Below, piece by piece: positions 8,026 to 16,740 of a stretch of 59,162 nucleotides of DNA. The DNA lies in contig CAZJQI010000027.1 in assembly GCA_964548275.1 (NCBI GenBank), positions 1 to 59,162 of the forward strand. Reading direction: 5' to 3'. How positions within the stretch are numbered: the stretch's first letter is position 1; each line of letters begins with the position of its first letter. The notes under the pieces were generated by a model. It was not told the origin of the DNA. It saw only the letters and a program-made list of their open reading frames with translations, and searched no databases. The position numbers were made by a program, and so were the translations under genes. Origin of the DNA: JAUVUV01 sp964548275. Its GTDB lineage: Bacteria > Gemmatimonadota > Glassbacteria > GWA2-58-10.

Positions 8026-10371
8026 TCATTGGCTGAGACATTCTTCCAGCCAGTGAAGAACCTCTTTCTGTCTCTGTTCGTGGAAATGGCTGTAGTCATT
8101 CGGCGCAGAGAAGCTGAAATTTGTCTCCGCATCGTAGAGCCGGTATACCGGTCTCACCTGTTCCGTGCATAGCACGACATCTGGGAAATGGGCGTCCCTG
8201 TCCAGCCTGGGCGCCACAACCAGCACCGGCCGGGGAGCGATACAGGCCAGGATTTCATCATAGTCGACCGGGATTCGGCTCTCATGCTTTGCGAAAAAGC
8301 CCAGCCGTGGCAGCAGGCCGTGCAGGTGAGAGAACGCCCGCACGCCCTCGACACCTTTGTCTCTGGTTGCCGGGCGAAGAGGGCTGAACCCGCAGACACT
8401 CGCCGCGCCGGCGATCCGCTTATCCAGTGCGGCACTGTGGAGACCGACTGCCGCTCCCAGCGAGTATCCGACTAGATAGATACGTTTTCCGTCGATAAAG
8501 TCCAGCCTCTCGAGCATATCCAGCGCTGATCTCACATCGGTGACCATTTTCCCCAGCTTTGACCATTGCGGATACCTCTCATAAAACAGCCTGCCCTCCT
8601 CGATCCTGCTGCCGCAGCCGATCATGTCGAAAGCGAACACAGCGGAACCAAGCCCGACCATCTTTTCAACGAACCTCCGGCTGAGTTGAGAGAAACCGGT
8701 GTGGTAGGTGAATCCGTGCAGAAAAATTACAACTGGCAGCGGGCCGCCCACAAGCTCGCCCTGCTCGTCCACCGGATGATATAGATTGCCGTAGAGATAG
8801 TCGCCGAAAGCGCCGCCGTAAGGGTGGACCACCATCCGTCCCATTCTTTCGCTTGCCTCGGGCCTGCCGAACAGACTGCTGGGCCAGTCATCCCTCGACC
8901 CCGGATAGAACTGATCCGGACCGGGATTCAGCGCCCCTGGGGGAATATCCCCGAGCATCCAGTTTAATCGGCCGACAATCCCGCTCTTTTTCTCCTCCCA
9001 GACTTCGAGCGAGTCGATTTTCCTACCATCAATACCGAAAAGCAACTCATCTAAACTTTTCTTCGGGTAAGCGAGCGGGTCGATCAGTTCACCGCTCAGT
9101 CTTTGCCAGCGATCAAAGGTGTAATTGTAATAAAGGGTACGCGGAGGGGTGATCTTTTTCCGGCCGAACACGTGGTCGAAAAAGTCCAGATAGACCTCGA
9201 TATCTCGCGCCGCGGCAGCGTGCATACCGTGGCGAAGCCAGATGGAGAGATTCTCCTGAGCATCAAGGAATTCGTAGACTTTCAGCACTGAGCGGTAGTT
9301 CTGCTCGATGCCCCAGGGATTGCCCCCGTACTCGGTCAGCGCAGAGCTGAGCATCAGCCCTCTGGGGGCGATCAGAGCCATGAGCAGGTTCTGATCCACG
9401 GGCAGCTTGTGCTCCCTGCCGACAAAAAAGCGCAGACGGGGATGAAACCAATTCGGCGTGTTGCCGGTGATTTCGAGAATTGTTTCATTAGCGAACTTAT
9501 CATCGGTGTAGCGCCAGGGTACCTCGGCGCCGGTTCCACCGCTGCAGGCGATTACTGCACCTATCCGCTCATCGAAAGCCGCCGCCATCAGAGACTGTTT
9601 ACCATTGCGCGAATGCCCGGTAATGGCGATGCGATTTTTGTCCACGAAGGGAAGCCTGTAGAGGTAATCCACCGCACGGTGGGCGCCCCAAGCGCGGCGC
9701 ATGAGCCTGGTAAAATCGTACTGTGGATACCAGATATCGGCATATTGCTCTGTATCATCTTTACTGTCGGCTCCGGCATAAATACAGCCGACATATCCCC
9801 GGCGCACTGCGAGAAGGGCCCAGGACCGGTGGTTCCACTGGGTCATGAAAACCGGGAAGGGTCCCTCGCCGGGCGGAATAAGGAGCTCTACCGTAAGCTT
9901 TGCCCTGTGTCCCGGGCCGAAGCGCAGCTCCACTATTCGCGAGTCGACTCTACCGGAGGTTTCCTCTCTCACCAGTTCGGCTTTCAGGTTATCCGGTGCA
10001 GGAGGGAAAGTGCCGGTTAGCCAGTGTTTGATTTCCTCCTTGATCCATGCCCGTTTCTGCTGCCATTGCGGGCGAGTCCTTACCAGGATATTCCTACCGT
10101 GCTCGTCCAAAATCAGGGGATCGGGCAGAAAGGGTAGGGAGGCCATATTGGCGAAATCAGGAGGCAGCTCACCGGTGCGCTCCAACCAGTCGCGCCAAGT
10201 CCTGTCAAAACGGGTTACCATGCCCCTGTCTGTGCGTACTGTCGGGAGAAAGCCAAGCAGTTCTTCGAGATACCTGCTTCTTACCGATATCTCATCGGCA
10301 TGGTTCTGCGCCGCCGTGTTACAAGTAAAGATAATAAGCAGAAGAAAAGCGAACACCAGCTTTGAGTGCAT
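8026..10371 (-). CDS. Secreted double alpha/beta-hydrolase, carbohydrate-esterase-like
   Basis: About 781 residues with a Sec signal peptide (hydrophobic FAFLLLIIF, cleavage near NTAAQ). The first half carries GHSRNGK (nucleophile Ser at about 254), the Ser-Arg-Lys pattern of glucuronoyl esterases (CE15). The second half is another hydrolase with VIFLHGF, GYSLG (about 635), an Asp in DRDAHFP and a C-terminal His in HFHEQRQ. One chain thus carries two nucleophile elbows, plausibly for removing ester groups from plant or algal polysaccharide. I chose the ATG at 10371 because AGGGGT sits 7 nt upstream; the frame opens earlier, at 10473. It is transcribed opposite to its neighbours and lies between two 94-bp direct repeats. 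Confidence 0.8.
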   Translation of the reverse strand: MHSKLVFAFLLLIIFTCNTAAQNHADEISVRSRYLEELLGFLPTVRTDRGMVTRFDRTWRDWLERTGELPPDFANMASLPFLPDPLILDEHGRNILVRTRPQWQQKRAWIKEEIKHWLTGTFPPAPDNLKAELVREETSGRVDSRIVELRFGPGHRAKLTVELLIPPGEGPFPVFMTQWNHRSWALLAVRRGYVGCIYAGADSKDDTEQYADIWYPQYDFTRLMRRAWGAHRAVDYLYRLPFVDKNRIAITGHSRNGKQSLMAAAFDERIGAVIACSGGTGAEVPWRYTDDKFANETILEITGNTPNWFHPRLRFFVGREHKLPVDQNLLMALIAPRGLMLSSALTEYGGNPWGIEQNYRSVLKVYEFLDAQENLSIWLRHGMHAAAARDIEVYLDFFDHVFGRKKITPPRTLYYNYTFDRWQRLSGELIDPLAYPKKSLDELLFGIDGRKIDSLEVWEEKKSGIVGRLNWMLGDIPPGALNPGPDQFYPGSRDDWPSSLFGRPEASERMGRMVVHPYGGAFGDYLYGNLYHPVDEQGELVGGPLPVVIFLHGFTYHTGFSQLSRRFVEKMVGLGSAVFAFDMIGCGSRIEEGRLFYERYPQWSKLGKMVTDVRSALDMLERLDFIDGKRIYLVGYSLGAAVGLHSAALDKRIAGAASVCGFSPLRPATRDKGVEGVRAFSHLHGLLPRLGFFAKHESRIPVDYDEILACIAPRPVLVVAPRLDRDAHFPDVVLCTEQVRPVYRLYDAETNFSFSAPNDYSHFHEQRQKEVLHWLEECLSQ

Positions 10372-10483
10372 AGCAGTACCCCTGACGATGTTGAAAGTCA
10401 AGACATGAGAACAGAGAGGAAAGAGTTGATATAAAAATAATAATATGAATTTTGAGGCATTGATGAAAGTCATAAGACAATAT

Positions 10484-10512
10484 TCACCTGCTCACTCCCG
10501 AAAACGAGTCCG
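10484..10512. repeat. Intergenic palindrome E8 (left arm)
   Basis: TCACCTGCTCACTCCCGAAA followed by ACGAGTCCG. A weak ATTAGTACTCAGTGCC lies 20 bp on, but no closing arm. It sits upstream of the minus-strand hydrolase start. Confidence 0.55.
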
Positions 10513-10571
10513 TTTATTGCCATATTAAGTCAGGATTAGTACTCAGTGCCAAAAACCCACCCATCTGCTCA

Positions 10572-10666
10572 AATATTTCCTGCACTAAATTATTTTACAG
10601 AATTTTTAAAATAGTATCGTCGGGCCCGCCATTTTTTCAAACGTTAAAAAAATCACGACTGGTTCA
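10572..10666. repeat. 94-bp direct repeat with a tRNA-Asp 3' tail, copy 2
   Basis: AATATTTCCTGCAC ... GGGCCCGCCA (10622-10631) ... ATCACGACTGGTTCA, matching 7846-7939 in the same orientation with small indels. Confidence 0.7.
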
Positions 10667-10714
10667 AAGTCCGAGATTGATGCCATCATTTGCAGAACTG
10701 ATTCGATAGTCGAC

Positions 10715-10775
10715 TGACTTACCCTACCGCTTGAATTCTCTCATAAATAGTGGTAGCATTATTGTGGGCAGGCCA
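10715..10775. repeat. Intergenic palindrome E9
   Basis: 61 bp, TGACTTACCC to GGGCAGGCCA, close in sequence and identical in length to E1. Both follow a tRNA-Asp tail copy (by about 30 bp at E1 and 48 bp here). About 200 bp of leader then precede the FucI-like gene, including a small CAGGGAA/TTCCCTG hairpin near 10798-10818. Confidence 0.75.
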
Positions 10776-10977
10776 GATAAAAATCGACCAGGGAACAATT
10801 CTTTCCCTGACCGTAGAATCCGTAGCTGAGCTTAGGAGTCCTGACCGGGAGTAAGCAGCATTTTGCAACTGGCTGCGAATTAGCTTGAGGTCGCTGATAT
10901 CTGAATTTTGAATCAAGAAGTTGAACAATCCTGAAAAAACACTCGAACCCTTATCAATTTAAAGGAGGAAAAGAGAA

Positions 10978-12516
10978 ATGAATCCCATTAGAAGGCGTGA
11001 TTTCATGGGGAGGATGGGTGCCGGCGCCGCCTGTACGTTCGGCGGCTATATGATGATGTCTCATACTGAAAACGGCGGCAGGAAAAAGCCGCTTCAATTG
11101 TCGGAGACTGGATGCCGTGTAAGTCCCAAGGAATTAAAAGTCAACATCAAGCCGGTTAGTAATTATATGATTCACGAGGGTGTATGGACAGGACCATGCA
11201 GATGGAATCCCAATCCGCCTCCGGAGCAGGAAAGGGTCAATTTCCACAATTACTATCAAGAATGGGTTAAGTCTATAAAAAAGAATTTGAGTAAAGACGC
11301 CATGATGCTTGAACCGATCTATATCGAATATCCCGAGGCTATAGGGTATGGAGAAAATCAATTATCGAGGTTAAAGGCCGATGCAAAAGAAGTGGACCTG
11401 TATTTCGCGAGAGGTAACGTTTACCCTCAGTATCCCGCCTCTTTGATAGGCGAAAGGTACAAGAAACCAGTTGCGATGATCGGCGGCTACGTTAACTGGG
11501 ACATGTCTGCCAGATTAAATAGTAAAGGTTTGGAGGGTTACTCGGTTGCGGACTTTGAAGAGCTTAACAAGCTGATCGCCGTTTTGAGAGCGAGAAAAAT
11601 ATTCCAGCAGACCAATCTCCTGGTTGTTTCAAACGCTCCTTATAATAACAGGCCTGCTCCCAGTGCGTGTGTCAATTTCAAAGATCTTAATGACAGGTTC
11701 GGGTTTAAGGCTACAATTATCGGTTATAAGGAATTTTCAGAGCAAAGAGACCGGGTAATCAACAGTCAGGATATTATGGACGAAGTTAACAGGTTGTCAG
11801 ATAAATTGATACGTAATGCCGAGGCGGTTCGAATGGAAAGGAAATGGATAATCTCCAGTGTTGTATTCTATTTTACAGTAAAAAGGTTGATGGAACAATA
11901 TGGCTGCAATGGCTTTACAATCGAATGTTTTGAATTCTGTTCGAACAGGAAGTCATACGAATGGAAAACGGTCCCCTGCCTGACTCATACCCTGTTGAAA
12001 GATGCAGGATATCCATCGGCGTGCGAGGGAGATATCAACGCTTTTCTGGCAATGGATTTGTTGATGGGGATCTCTAAAAGGTCGGCCCATATGGGCAACC
12101 TGTACAAGAAAGACGAAAATACCATGTACATTCATCACAACGTGCCGGCAATGAAGATGATGGGGTTCGATAAACCTGATCTATCTTACTCACTGCAGAA
12201 TTTCATTACAGAGGGTTGGGGAACAAAAGTACAGATGGATTTGTCCAAGTTGAAGGAAAAAACGGTTACCATAGCAAGATCTAACCCTTTAGCCTCTAAA
12301 CTACTGCTCATTAAAGGGGAAATAACAGGGTGTGATGGTTATGACAAGGTGGGCTGCTCATTAAGAGCTGAAGTGAATGTTCCGGAAACAGAAAAACTGA
12401 TCAGGAAAGCTCGAAATTACGGCTTTCATTATGCAATGGTATATGGAGATTATACGCAGGAAATGCTTGAACTGGCTGATATGCTCGAACTAGAGTTAGA
12501 GACTCACAACATATAG
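10978..12516 (+). CDS. Tat-exported L-fucose/L-arabinose isomerase-like protein
   Basis: A 512-residue protein. The N-terminus IRRRDFMGRMGAGAACTFGG is a twin-arginine signal. The mature protein resembles the FucI/AraA isomerase superfamily: an N-terminal Rossmann-like part (AKEVDLYFARGNVYPQYPAS) and a C-terminal part with GCNGFTIECFEFC, YPSACEGDINAFLAMDLLMG and the acidic residues expected around a divalent metal (Glu in CEGDI). Isomerases of this family are normally cytoplasmic, so export by Tat, which carries folded cofactor-loaded proteins, is notable. Whether it isomerises a sugar is unproven. AAAGGAGGAAAAGAGAA precedes the ATG. It lies between E9 and E10. Confidence 0.75.
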   Translation: MNPIRRRDFMGRMGAGAACTFGGYMMMSHTENGGRKKPLQLSETGCRVSPKELKVNIKPVSNYMIHEGVWTGPCRWNPNPPPEQERVNFHNYYQEWVKSIKKNLSKDAMMLEPIYIEYPEAIGYGENQLSRLKADAKEVDLYFARGNVYPQYPASLIGERYKKPVAMIGGYVNWDMSARLNSKGLEGYSVADFEELNKLIAVLRARKIFQQTNLLVVSNAPYNNRPAPSACVNFKDLNDRFGFKATIIGYKEFSEQRDRVINSQDIMDEVNRLSDKLIRNAEAVRMERKWIISSVVFYFTVKRLMEQYGCNGFTIECFEFCSNRKSYEWKTVPCLTHTLLKDAGYPSACEGDINAFLAMDLLMGISKRSAHMGNLYKKDENTMYIHHNVPAMKMMGFDKPDLSYSLQNFITEGWGTKVQMDLSKLKEKTVTIARSNPLASKLLLIKGEITGCDGYDKVGCSLRAEVNVPETEKLIRKARNYGFHYAMVYGDYTQEMLELADMLELELETHNI

Positions 12517-12564
12517 CAATCGACGGTTACTATTAAACAATAATCAGGTTGTGAGGTGAGTATA

Positions 12565-12681
12565 TGACTTGCCCCAAGAACAGTAAAGCTAATATTTGAA
12601 TATTAAGGTGTTTGATTCGCTGCCAATAATAAAATGCCAGATATTTGAATGATTAGTGGTACCGTTATTGGTGGCAGGTCA
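12565..12681. repeat. Intergenic palindrome E10 (longest compact copy, symmetric arms)
   Basis: 117 bp. The left arm TGACTTGCCCCAAGAACAG ... GCTAAT is the reverse complement type of the right arm ATTAGTGGTACCGTTATTGG ... GGCAGGTCA, so both ends are of one class. It sits between two convergent genes. The AT-rich core is shared with E7. Confidence 0.8.
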
Positions 12682-12687
12682 AACTGG

Positions 12688-13149
12688 CTAAGCTACGTAT
12701 CCCTTTAGATAAACCTCCCCCTTGGCAAGGTCAGCTGTTCCCTGAGCCCAAATCTGGAGTTGATTGACCCACGAGTATGCTGATGACGCAGTATGTAAGG
12801 TTACATTCTCCCGAATCTGCAAAATCCCTGTACCTTCTTCAGGAACAGAAACTCCATCTGCAAAGAATGATATCCTCTCTCCATCCTCGGTGGTTATTTC
12901 CGCATGGACGTGGAGCCTGGTGTTACCGTCTCCCCGCATGTAAATGTAATCTACTCCCGCGATCTTACCTTTCAGCTTCGGCCCTGAAAGCTCCCCTTCA
13001 AAAGTCACATCAAAACGAGCCCCTTGAGGGGGCAAAGTCTCTTGAGCTGAAATCACTCCTTGAAAGCTGGCGCCAAATTCAGCAATGTTGGTAAGACGAA
13101 TTTTTTCCTCATAAAGATACTCACCGACTGTAATTGTGTCGGATGACAT
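12688..13149 (-). CDS. DUF3237 (UPF0311) family protein
   Basis: A 153-residue beta-barrel protein with no signal peptide. It matches the DUF3237 pattern through the region PPQGARFDVTFEGELSG, IAGVDYIYMRGDGNTRLHVH and the closing WVNQLQIWAQGTADLAKGEV. The family's function is not established; members occur near aromatic or hydrocarbon metabolism genes and as stand-alone accessory genes. AAGGAGT lies 7 nt before the ATG. The stop codon is 6 bp from the end of palindrome E10, and the gene is alone between E10 and E11. Confidence 0.85.
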   Translation of the reverse strand: MSSDTITVGEYLYEEKIRLTNIAEFGASFQGVISAQETLPPQGARFDVTFEGELSGPKLKGKIAGVDYIYMRGDGNTRLHVHAEITTEDGERISFFADGVSVPEEGTGILQIRENVTLHTASSAYSWVNQLQIWAQGTADLAKGEVYLKGYVA

Positions 13150-13218
13150 TTGTGTACTCCTTAATTAATAGTTTTGAGATTTTCCCCCCTGCCTAGGTAA
13201 GCTATTAAGATTCACCTC

Positions 13219-13267
13219 TGAGCTGTCCCCAAGAGCGGCACCGCTAATAAAAACAGAGAGCAGGTCA
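13219..13267. repeat. Intergenic palindrome E11
   Basis: 49 bp. Left arm TGAGCTGTCCCCAAGAGCGG ... GCTAAT, right end GAGAGCAGGTCA, which directly abuts the stop codon of the next gene at 13268. The arms are inverted relative to E2-E6, and the flanking genes are on the minus strand. Confidence 0.7.
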
Positions 13268-14773
13268 TCAAAGCTCCCATCCTTTTCGGTATTTCCGATA
13301 TAGAAATTCATTCGCTTCAGGTATGTTTGTAACTTTCATGTTTTTGGAGTCCCACTCTATTTTTCTGCCGACTCGTAACGCAACAGCGCCCAGGCAAATG
13401 GCTTCCGAACAGGCGCTTACATTTTCAAAATTCCCTGGCGACGGCTCACCTCCCTTGAAAGCCTCCACCCAACCACGACCGCGGGCAACTTGCCTTGTAG
13501 CAGTCTTTTTCGCTCCCTGATATTCACGCATCTTTTTCTCAGGAATGATTCGCGGGTTATTCCCCAGAAAATCCCCGAGAATTTTTCCGTGATCGCCAAC
13601 AAACATCATCCCACTCGCTGGCATTTCTTTGTTATCCATCTCTAATTCTTCAGGTGTTGGAGGTCTCATTCCTCCGTCATACCAATATATATCAAGCGGG
13701 GGCATTTCCCCTCGCGCCGGAAATCTGAAACGAATTGTACTGGCATGTGGGAAAGAAACGTTATTCTCTTGAACCCCGCTTACATGATCTATTATTTCGC
13801 AGGTAAAACTCGGGGTTGCTTCGATACTGATCGGAGCATCCAGATCAAATGTCATAAATACCGGCCAAAGACTATAATTACCCATATCACCCAGAATGCC
13901 ACTTCCAAAGTCATACCAACCGCGAAATACGGCATGTGTATAATTCGGATGATAGGGACGATAGAGCGCAGGCCCGAGCCATAAATCCCAATCAAAGCCT
14001 TTCGGGATCGGCGGGGTTTCAGTTGGATTTTTCGGCCATTGAGGCCATATCGGTTTGTTTATCCAGTTATGCACTTCCCGAAGAGGGCCAATTGCGCCGT
14101 CGGATATCCAATCTCGTACTAAAGAAATCGAATTTCTACTGCTCCAGGCTAATAAGTGTGTAGCAACCTGCATCTTACGAGTGGTTTCGATAGCTAATCT
14201 GGCTTCATATAACACATTAGCCACGGGTTTATGCATAACAACATGCTTGCCTTTTTTCATAGCTGCAATTGCTATGGTCGCATGGAGATGGTCCGGTGTC
14301 ATTATCTTGACTGCATCCAGGTCTTTTTCCTTTTCCAATAACTCTCGAAAATCAGCATAGGAAGAGCATCCCTTATAACTGTTTGAAGGCTTGTTTTTTG
14401 CATAGTAGGTTTCTACAATTTCTCGTCCGACTTCTCGACCTCCCCGAATACCGTCAACGCCTTCTCCCCAGCCAGGATTCTCTAAAAATCTTCGCATCTG
14501 GTTTCGAAGTCCATATTTAGACCAGTCCACATAATCCGTGCTGTCTGTATTGGGATCACAGACAGCAGCAACATGTATATCCGGATTAGCTAGCAACCTC
14601 GTTATTTCCCTTAATCCTTGAGTTCCCAGACCGATGTAACCCAAGTTGATTTTATCGCTCGGAGCGACATATTCAGGTCCACCCAGCACATGTCTTGGAA
14701 CAACAGTAAATGCAAAAGTTGCGGCTGCAGAGCCCAGGAATTTGCGCCGGTTTATGTTCTCTTTAAGTACCAT
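13268..14773 (-). CDS. Tat-exported Gfo/Idh/MocA family oxidoreductase
   Basis: A 501-residue protein. INRRKFLGSAAATFAF is a twin-arginine signal. The Rossmann part starts KINLGYIGLGTQGLREI (about 42-58), with DPNTDSTDYVDWS after the second strand. MTPDHLHATIAIAAMKKGKHV and the catalytic-region HKPVAN (family EKP-type motif, Glu replaced by His) follow, and the C-terminal beta-sheet domain includes RGWYDFGSGILGDMG. These enzymes use a tightly held NAD(P) on sugars or inositols and are abundant in polysaccharide degraders. GGAGGT precedes the ATG. It stands alone between E11 and E12. Confidence 0.88.
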   Translation of the reverse strand: MVLKENINRRKFLGSAAATFAFTVVPRHVLGGPEYVAPSDKINLGYIGLGTQGLREITRLLANPDIHVAAVCDPNTDSTDYVDWSKYGLRNQMRRFLENPGWGEGVDGIRGGREVGREIVETYYAKNKPSNSYKGCSSYADFRELLEKEKDLDAVKIMTPDHLHATIAIAAMKKGKHVVMHKPVANVLYEARLAIETTRKMQVATHLLAWSSRNSISLVRDWISDGAIGPLREVHNWINKPIWPQWPKNPTETPPIPKGFDWDLWLGPALYRPYHPNYTHAVFRGWYDFGSGILGDMGNYSLWPVFMTFDLDAPISIEATPSFTCEIIDHVSGVQENNVSFPHASTIRFRFPARGEMPPLDIYWYDGGMRPPTPEELEMDNKEMPASGMMFVGDHGKILGDFLGNNPRIIPEKKMREYQGAKKTATRQVARGRGWVEAFKGGEPSPGNFENVSACSEAICLGAVALRVGRKIEWDSKNMKVTNIPEANEFLYRKYRKGWEL

Positions 14774-14789
14774 TTTTTACCTCCTGTAG

Positions 14790-15385
14790 TGACGTGCTCC
14801 CAAGAACGGTTGCACTAATTGTTAGAGAATTCAAGCACATCGAAAATTTCCTTAATAATATTCAGAGGCTAAGATTACACACCCCGCCCGCAAGGGACAT
14901 CCCCCGTCCGCTATGCGGACACCCCCTTTGTTAAGGGGGATGCGGGCACCCCTCTCAAGAGGGGAGTTACACACCCCGTCCGCTTCGCGGCCACCCCTCT
15001 TTCTAGAGGGGAATTTTTTACGTCTAATTTTTGCCTTATAAGTCCCCTCTATCAAGAGGGGATACAGGGGTGTGTAATCTTATCCCCTACCCAAGGGCGA
15101 ACATATCTAGACATCCCCCTGTCTCCCCCTTTTTTAAGGGGGATTACATTCTGATCTCCCTTTGATAAGGGGGATGCGGGCACCCCCCTCAAGAGGGGAG
15201 TTACACACCCCGTCCGCTTCGCGGCCACCCCTCTTTCTAGAGGGGAATTTTTTACGTCTAATTTTTGCCTTATAAGTCCCCTCTATCAAGAGGGGATACA
15301 GGGGTGTGTAATCTTATCCCCTACCCTAAAGCGAACACATCCAGACAACCCCCTGTCTCCCTCTTTTTTAAGCTGTCCCTGGTCA
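14790..15385. repeat. Intergenic palindrome E12, split by a GC-rich tandem repeat
   Basis: Left arm TGACGTGCTCCCAAGAACGG then TTGCACTAAT (14790-14819) and a closing AGCTGTCCCTGGTCA-like end (15371-15385). The space between is filled by the tandem repeats at 14924-15371, as if another element entered the loop. Confidence 0.5.
14924..15371. repeat. Two tandem copies of a 234-bp GC-rich hairpin-rich repeat
   Basis: Unit 1 is 14924-15157 and unit 2 is 15158-15371, nearly identical, with a 234-bp period. Each contains several hairpins (CCCCTCTTTCTAGAGGGG type; CCCCTCTATCAAGAGGGG; CGTCCGCTTCGCGGCC). A related diverged copy lies in the opposite orientation at about 56193-56342. No coding capacity is evident. 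Confidence 0.85.
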
Positions 15386-15391
15386 TGGTTT

Positions 15392-16669
15392 CTAGCAGTT
15401 TTCTGCTATGATGTCGATCAGGAGCGCAATGACATCGGCTATAGCGTAGCGGCCGTCGCCGTTGTAGTCTGCCCGCATATCAAGGGGGTCTTTGCGATGT
15501 ATGAAAAGCAATTGGATCACATCAGCTACAGTAGCCCGGCCGTCTCCGTTGAAATCGCAGCCAATCTGCCCAGTTGCAATGGGGCCAATGTACTCGGTCG
15601 CAAGAACAATATCGTCAAACAAAACCTGCCCTACTTCGCTGTTGTAGAGAATCTCTGGATCCTCGGGCCTGATGTCTTGCTCGAAGATCGAGGCAAGATA
15701 GTACAGCAGCCAGAAAGTGTTGATCTTGAGATATTCTGATGTCCGCCAGCGGAAACCCTCGAAAGGCTGGGGGTCGGTGTTGAACACACCCGTCATATGG
15801 AACTTGTCCCGCAGCCAGGTTCCCATGTGGGAGCCCGGGTAGAAATGCTCCACCAGTTCCCCGTCGATCCAGTAAGCTTGTTCGCCGTTGCGCTGCTCCG
15901 GGTCGTTGCACTTGATCATGAACTCGACACACTGCCACTTGTCCCTGGGGGCCTGCTTGGGCTCCACCGGGCCGAACGGGTTGCCGTAGAAGGGGTTGGG
16001 ATCTCCAGCACTCTCGCCTTCCGGAGTCTGCCAACTGTGCATCTCGCACCAGTAGGAGTAGAAAAACCATGCTCCCGGGGGATCGGCCTCCTGCCGGTTG
16101 CCCAGATCGATTCCAGTGGAGAAACTCATCGCGCCGTTGGGCCGGGAACCGGCCCCGCCCATCGGATGGGGCGGGGAGTTCAACTGCGCTCCCATATGTA
16201 CGAAATGATGGACGTAGGGTGCATCCGGGGCGAATTTGACGTAAAAGCGGGCGTAGAGCTTGTCGTAGCCGGGCTCGAGAAGTTTCCAGAGATGCCCCCC
16301 GGTATCATGCCCCTTGGTGGCTGTCATTCGAAGGCAGCGCTTGCCCGGGCTGCCGGGAACCGAGTCTGACACGAAACTCAGAATCCTATTATCCTTGTTG
16401 CTGATATTTGTCCAGCGCTCGCCAAGACCCCCGATTGTACCCTCCTCGAATGTTTCACGAAAGACAACCGCACTATCCTCCTCGATTCCCTCATCGCCAG
16501 GATACCTGGCAGCAATGCCGGCACTCGCATTGAGAAGAGAATATTTCCCCGCTGCGGCATCCTGGTTATCGGAGAGCCGGCGAATCTCCCCATCATCGGT
16601 CGCCGCTCCTGACAGCCCGAGTGCTGCCAGAACGGCTAAAACTCCGCATCCAGTGATTGTGCTTCTCAT
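15392..16669 (-). CDS. Secreted jelly-roll-type protein with a C-terminal dockerin
   Basis: A 425-residue protein with a signal peptide (1-22, VLAVLAALGLSGA). The central part (about 70-365) starts VVFRETFEEGTIGG and includes LYARFYVKFAPDAPYVHHF, resembling concanavalin-like/polysaccharide-lyase jelly rolls; I cannot name the family. The last 55 residues are two dockerin-type calcium-binding repeats: CDFNGDGRATVADVIQLL and DYNGDGRYAIADVIALL, with Asp/Asn/Asp ligands and an alpha-helix each. A dockerin should attach the protein to a cohesin partner on a complex or the cell surface. No cohesin gene is in the window. It lies between E12 and E13. Confidence 0.78.
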   Translation of the reverse strand: MRSTITGCGVLAVLAALGLSGAATDDGEIRRLSDNQDAAAGKYSLLNASAGIAARYPGDEGIEEDSAVVFRETFEEGTIGGLGERWTNISNKDNRILSFVSDSVPGSPGKRCLRMTATKGHDTGGHLWKLLEPGYDKLYARFYVKFAPDAPYVHHFVHMGAQLNSPPHPMGGAGSRPNGAMSFSTGIDLGNRQEADPPGAWFFYSYWCEMHSWQTPEGESAGDPNPFYGNPFGPVEPKQAPRDKWQCVEFMIKCNDPEQRNGEQAYWIDGELVEHFYPGSHMGTWLRDKFHMTGVFNTDPQPFEGFRWRTSEYLKINTFWLLYYLASIFEQDIRPEDPEILYNSEVGQVLFDDIVLATEYIGPIATGQIGCDFNGDGRATVADVIQLLFIHRKDPLDMRADYNGDGRYAIADVIALLIDIIAENC

Positions 16670-16740
16670 AGCTATCCCCAGGTTATAGGGACTGATCAGG
16701 ATTCTTGCAATTGCTTGCCTATCGGCACTGAACCCTGAAT

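Noticed and set aside
8121..10408. Many plus-strand frames opposite the double hydrolase
   Set aside because: They are antisense shadows of a GC-rich gene whose minus-strand product has clear motifs.
14852..15055. Open frames inside the GC-rich repeats
   Set aside because: They follow the repeat hairpins, contain repeated low-complexity residues and have no ribosome site.
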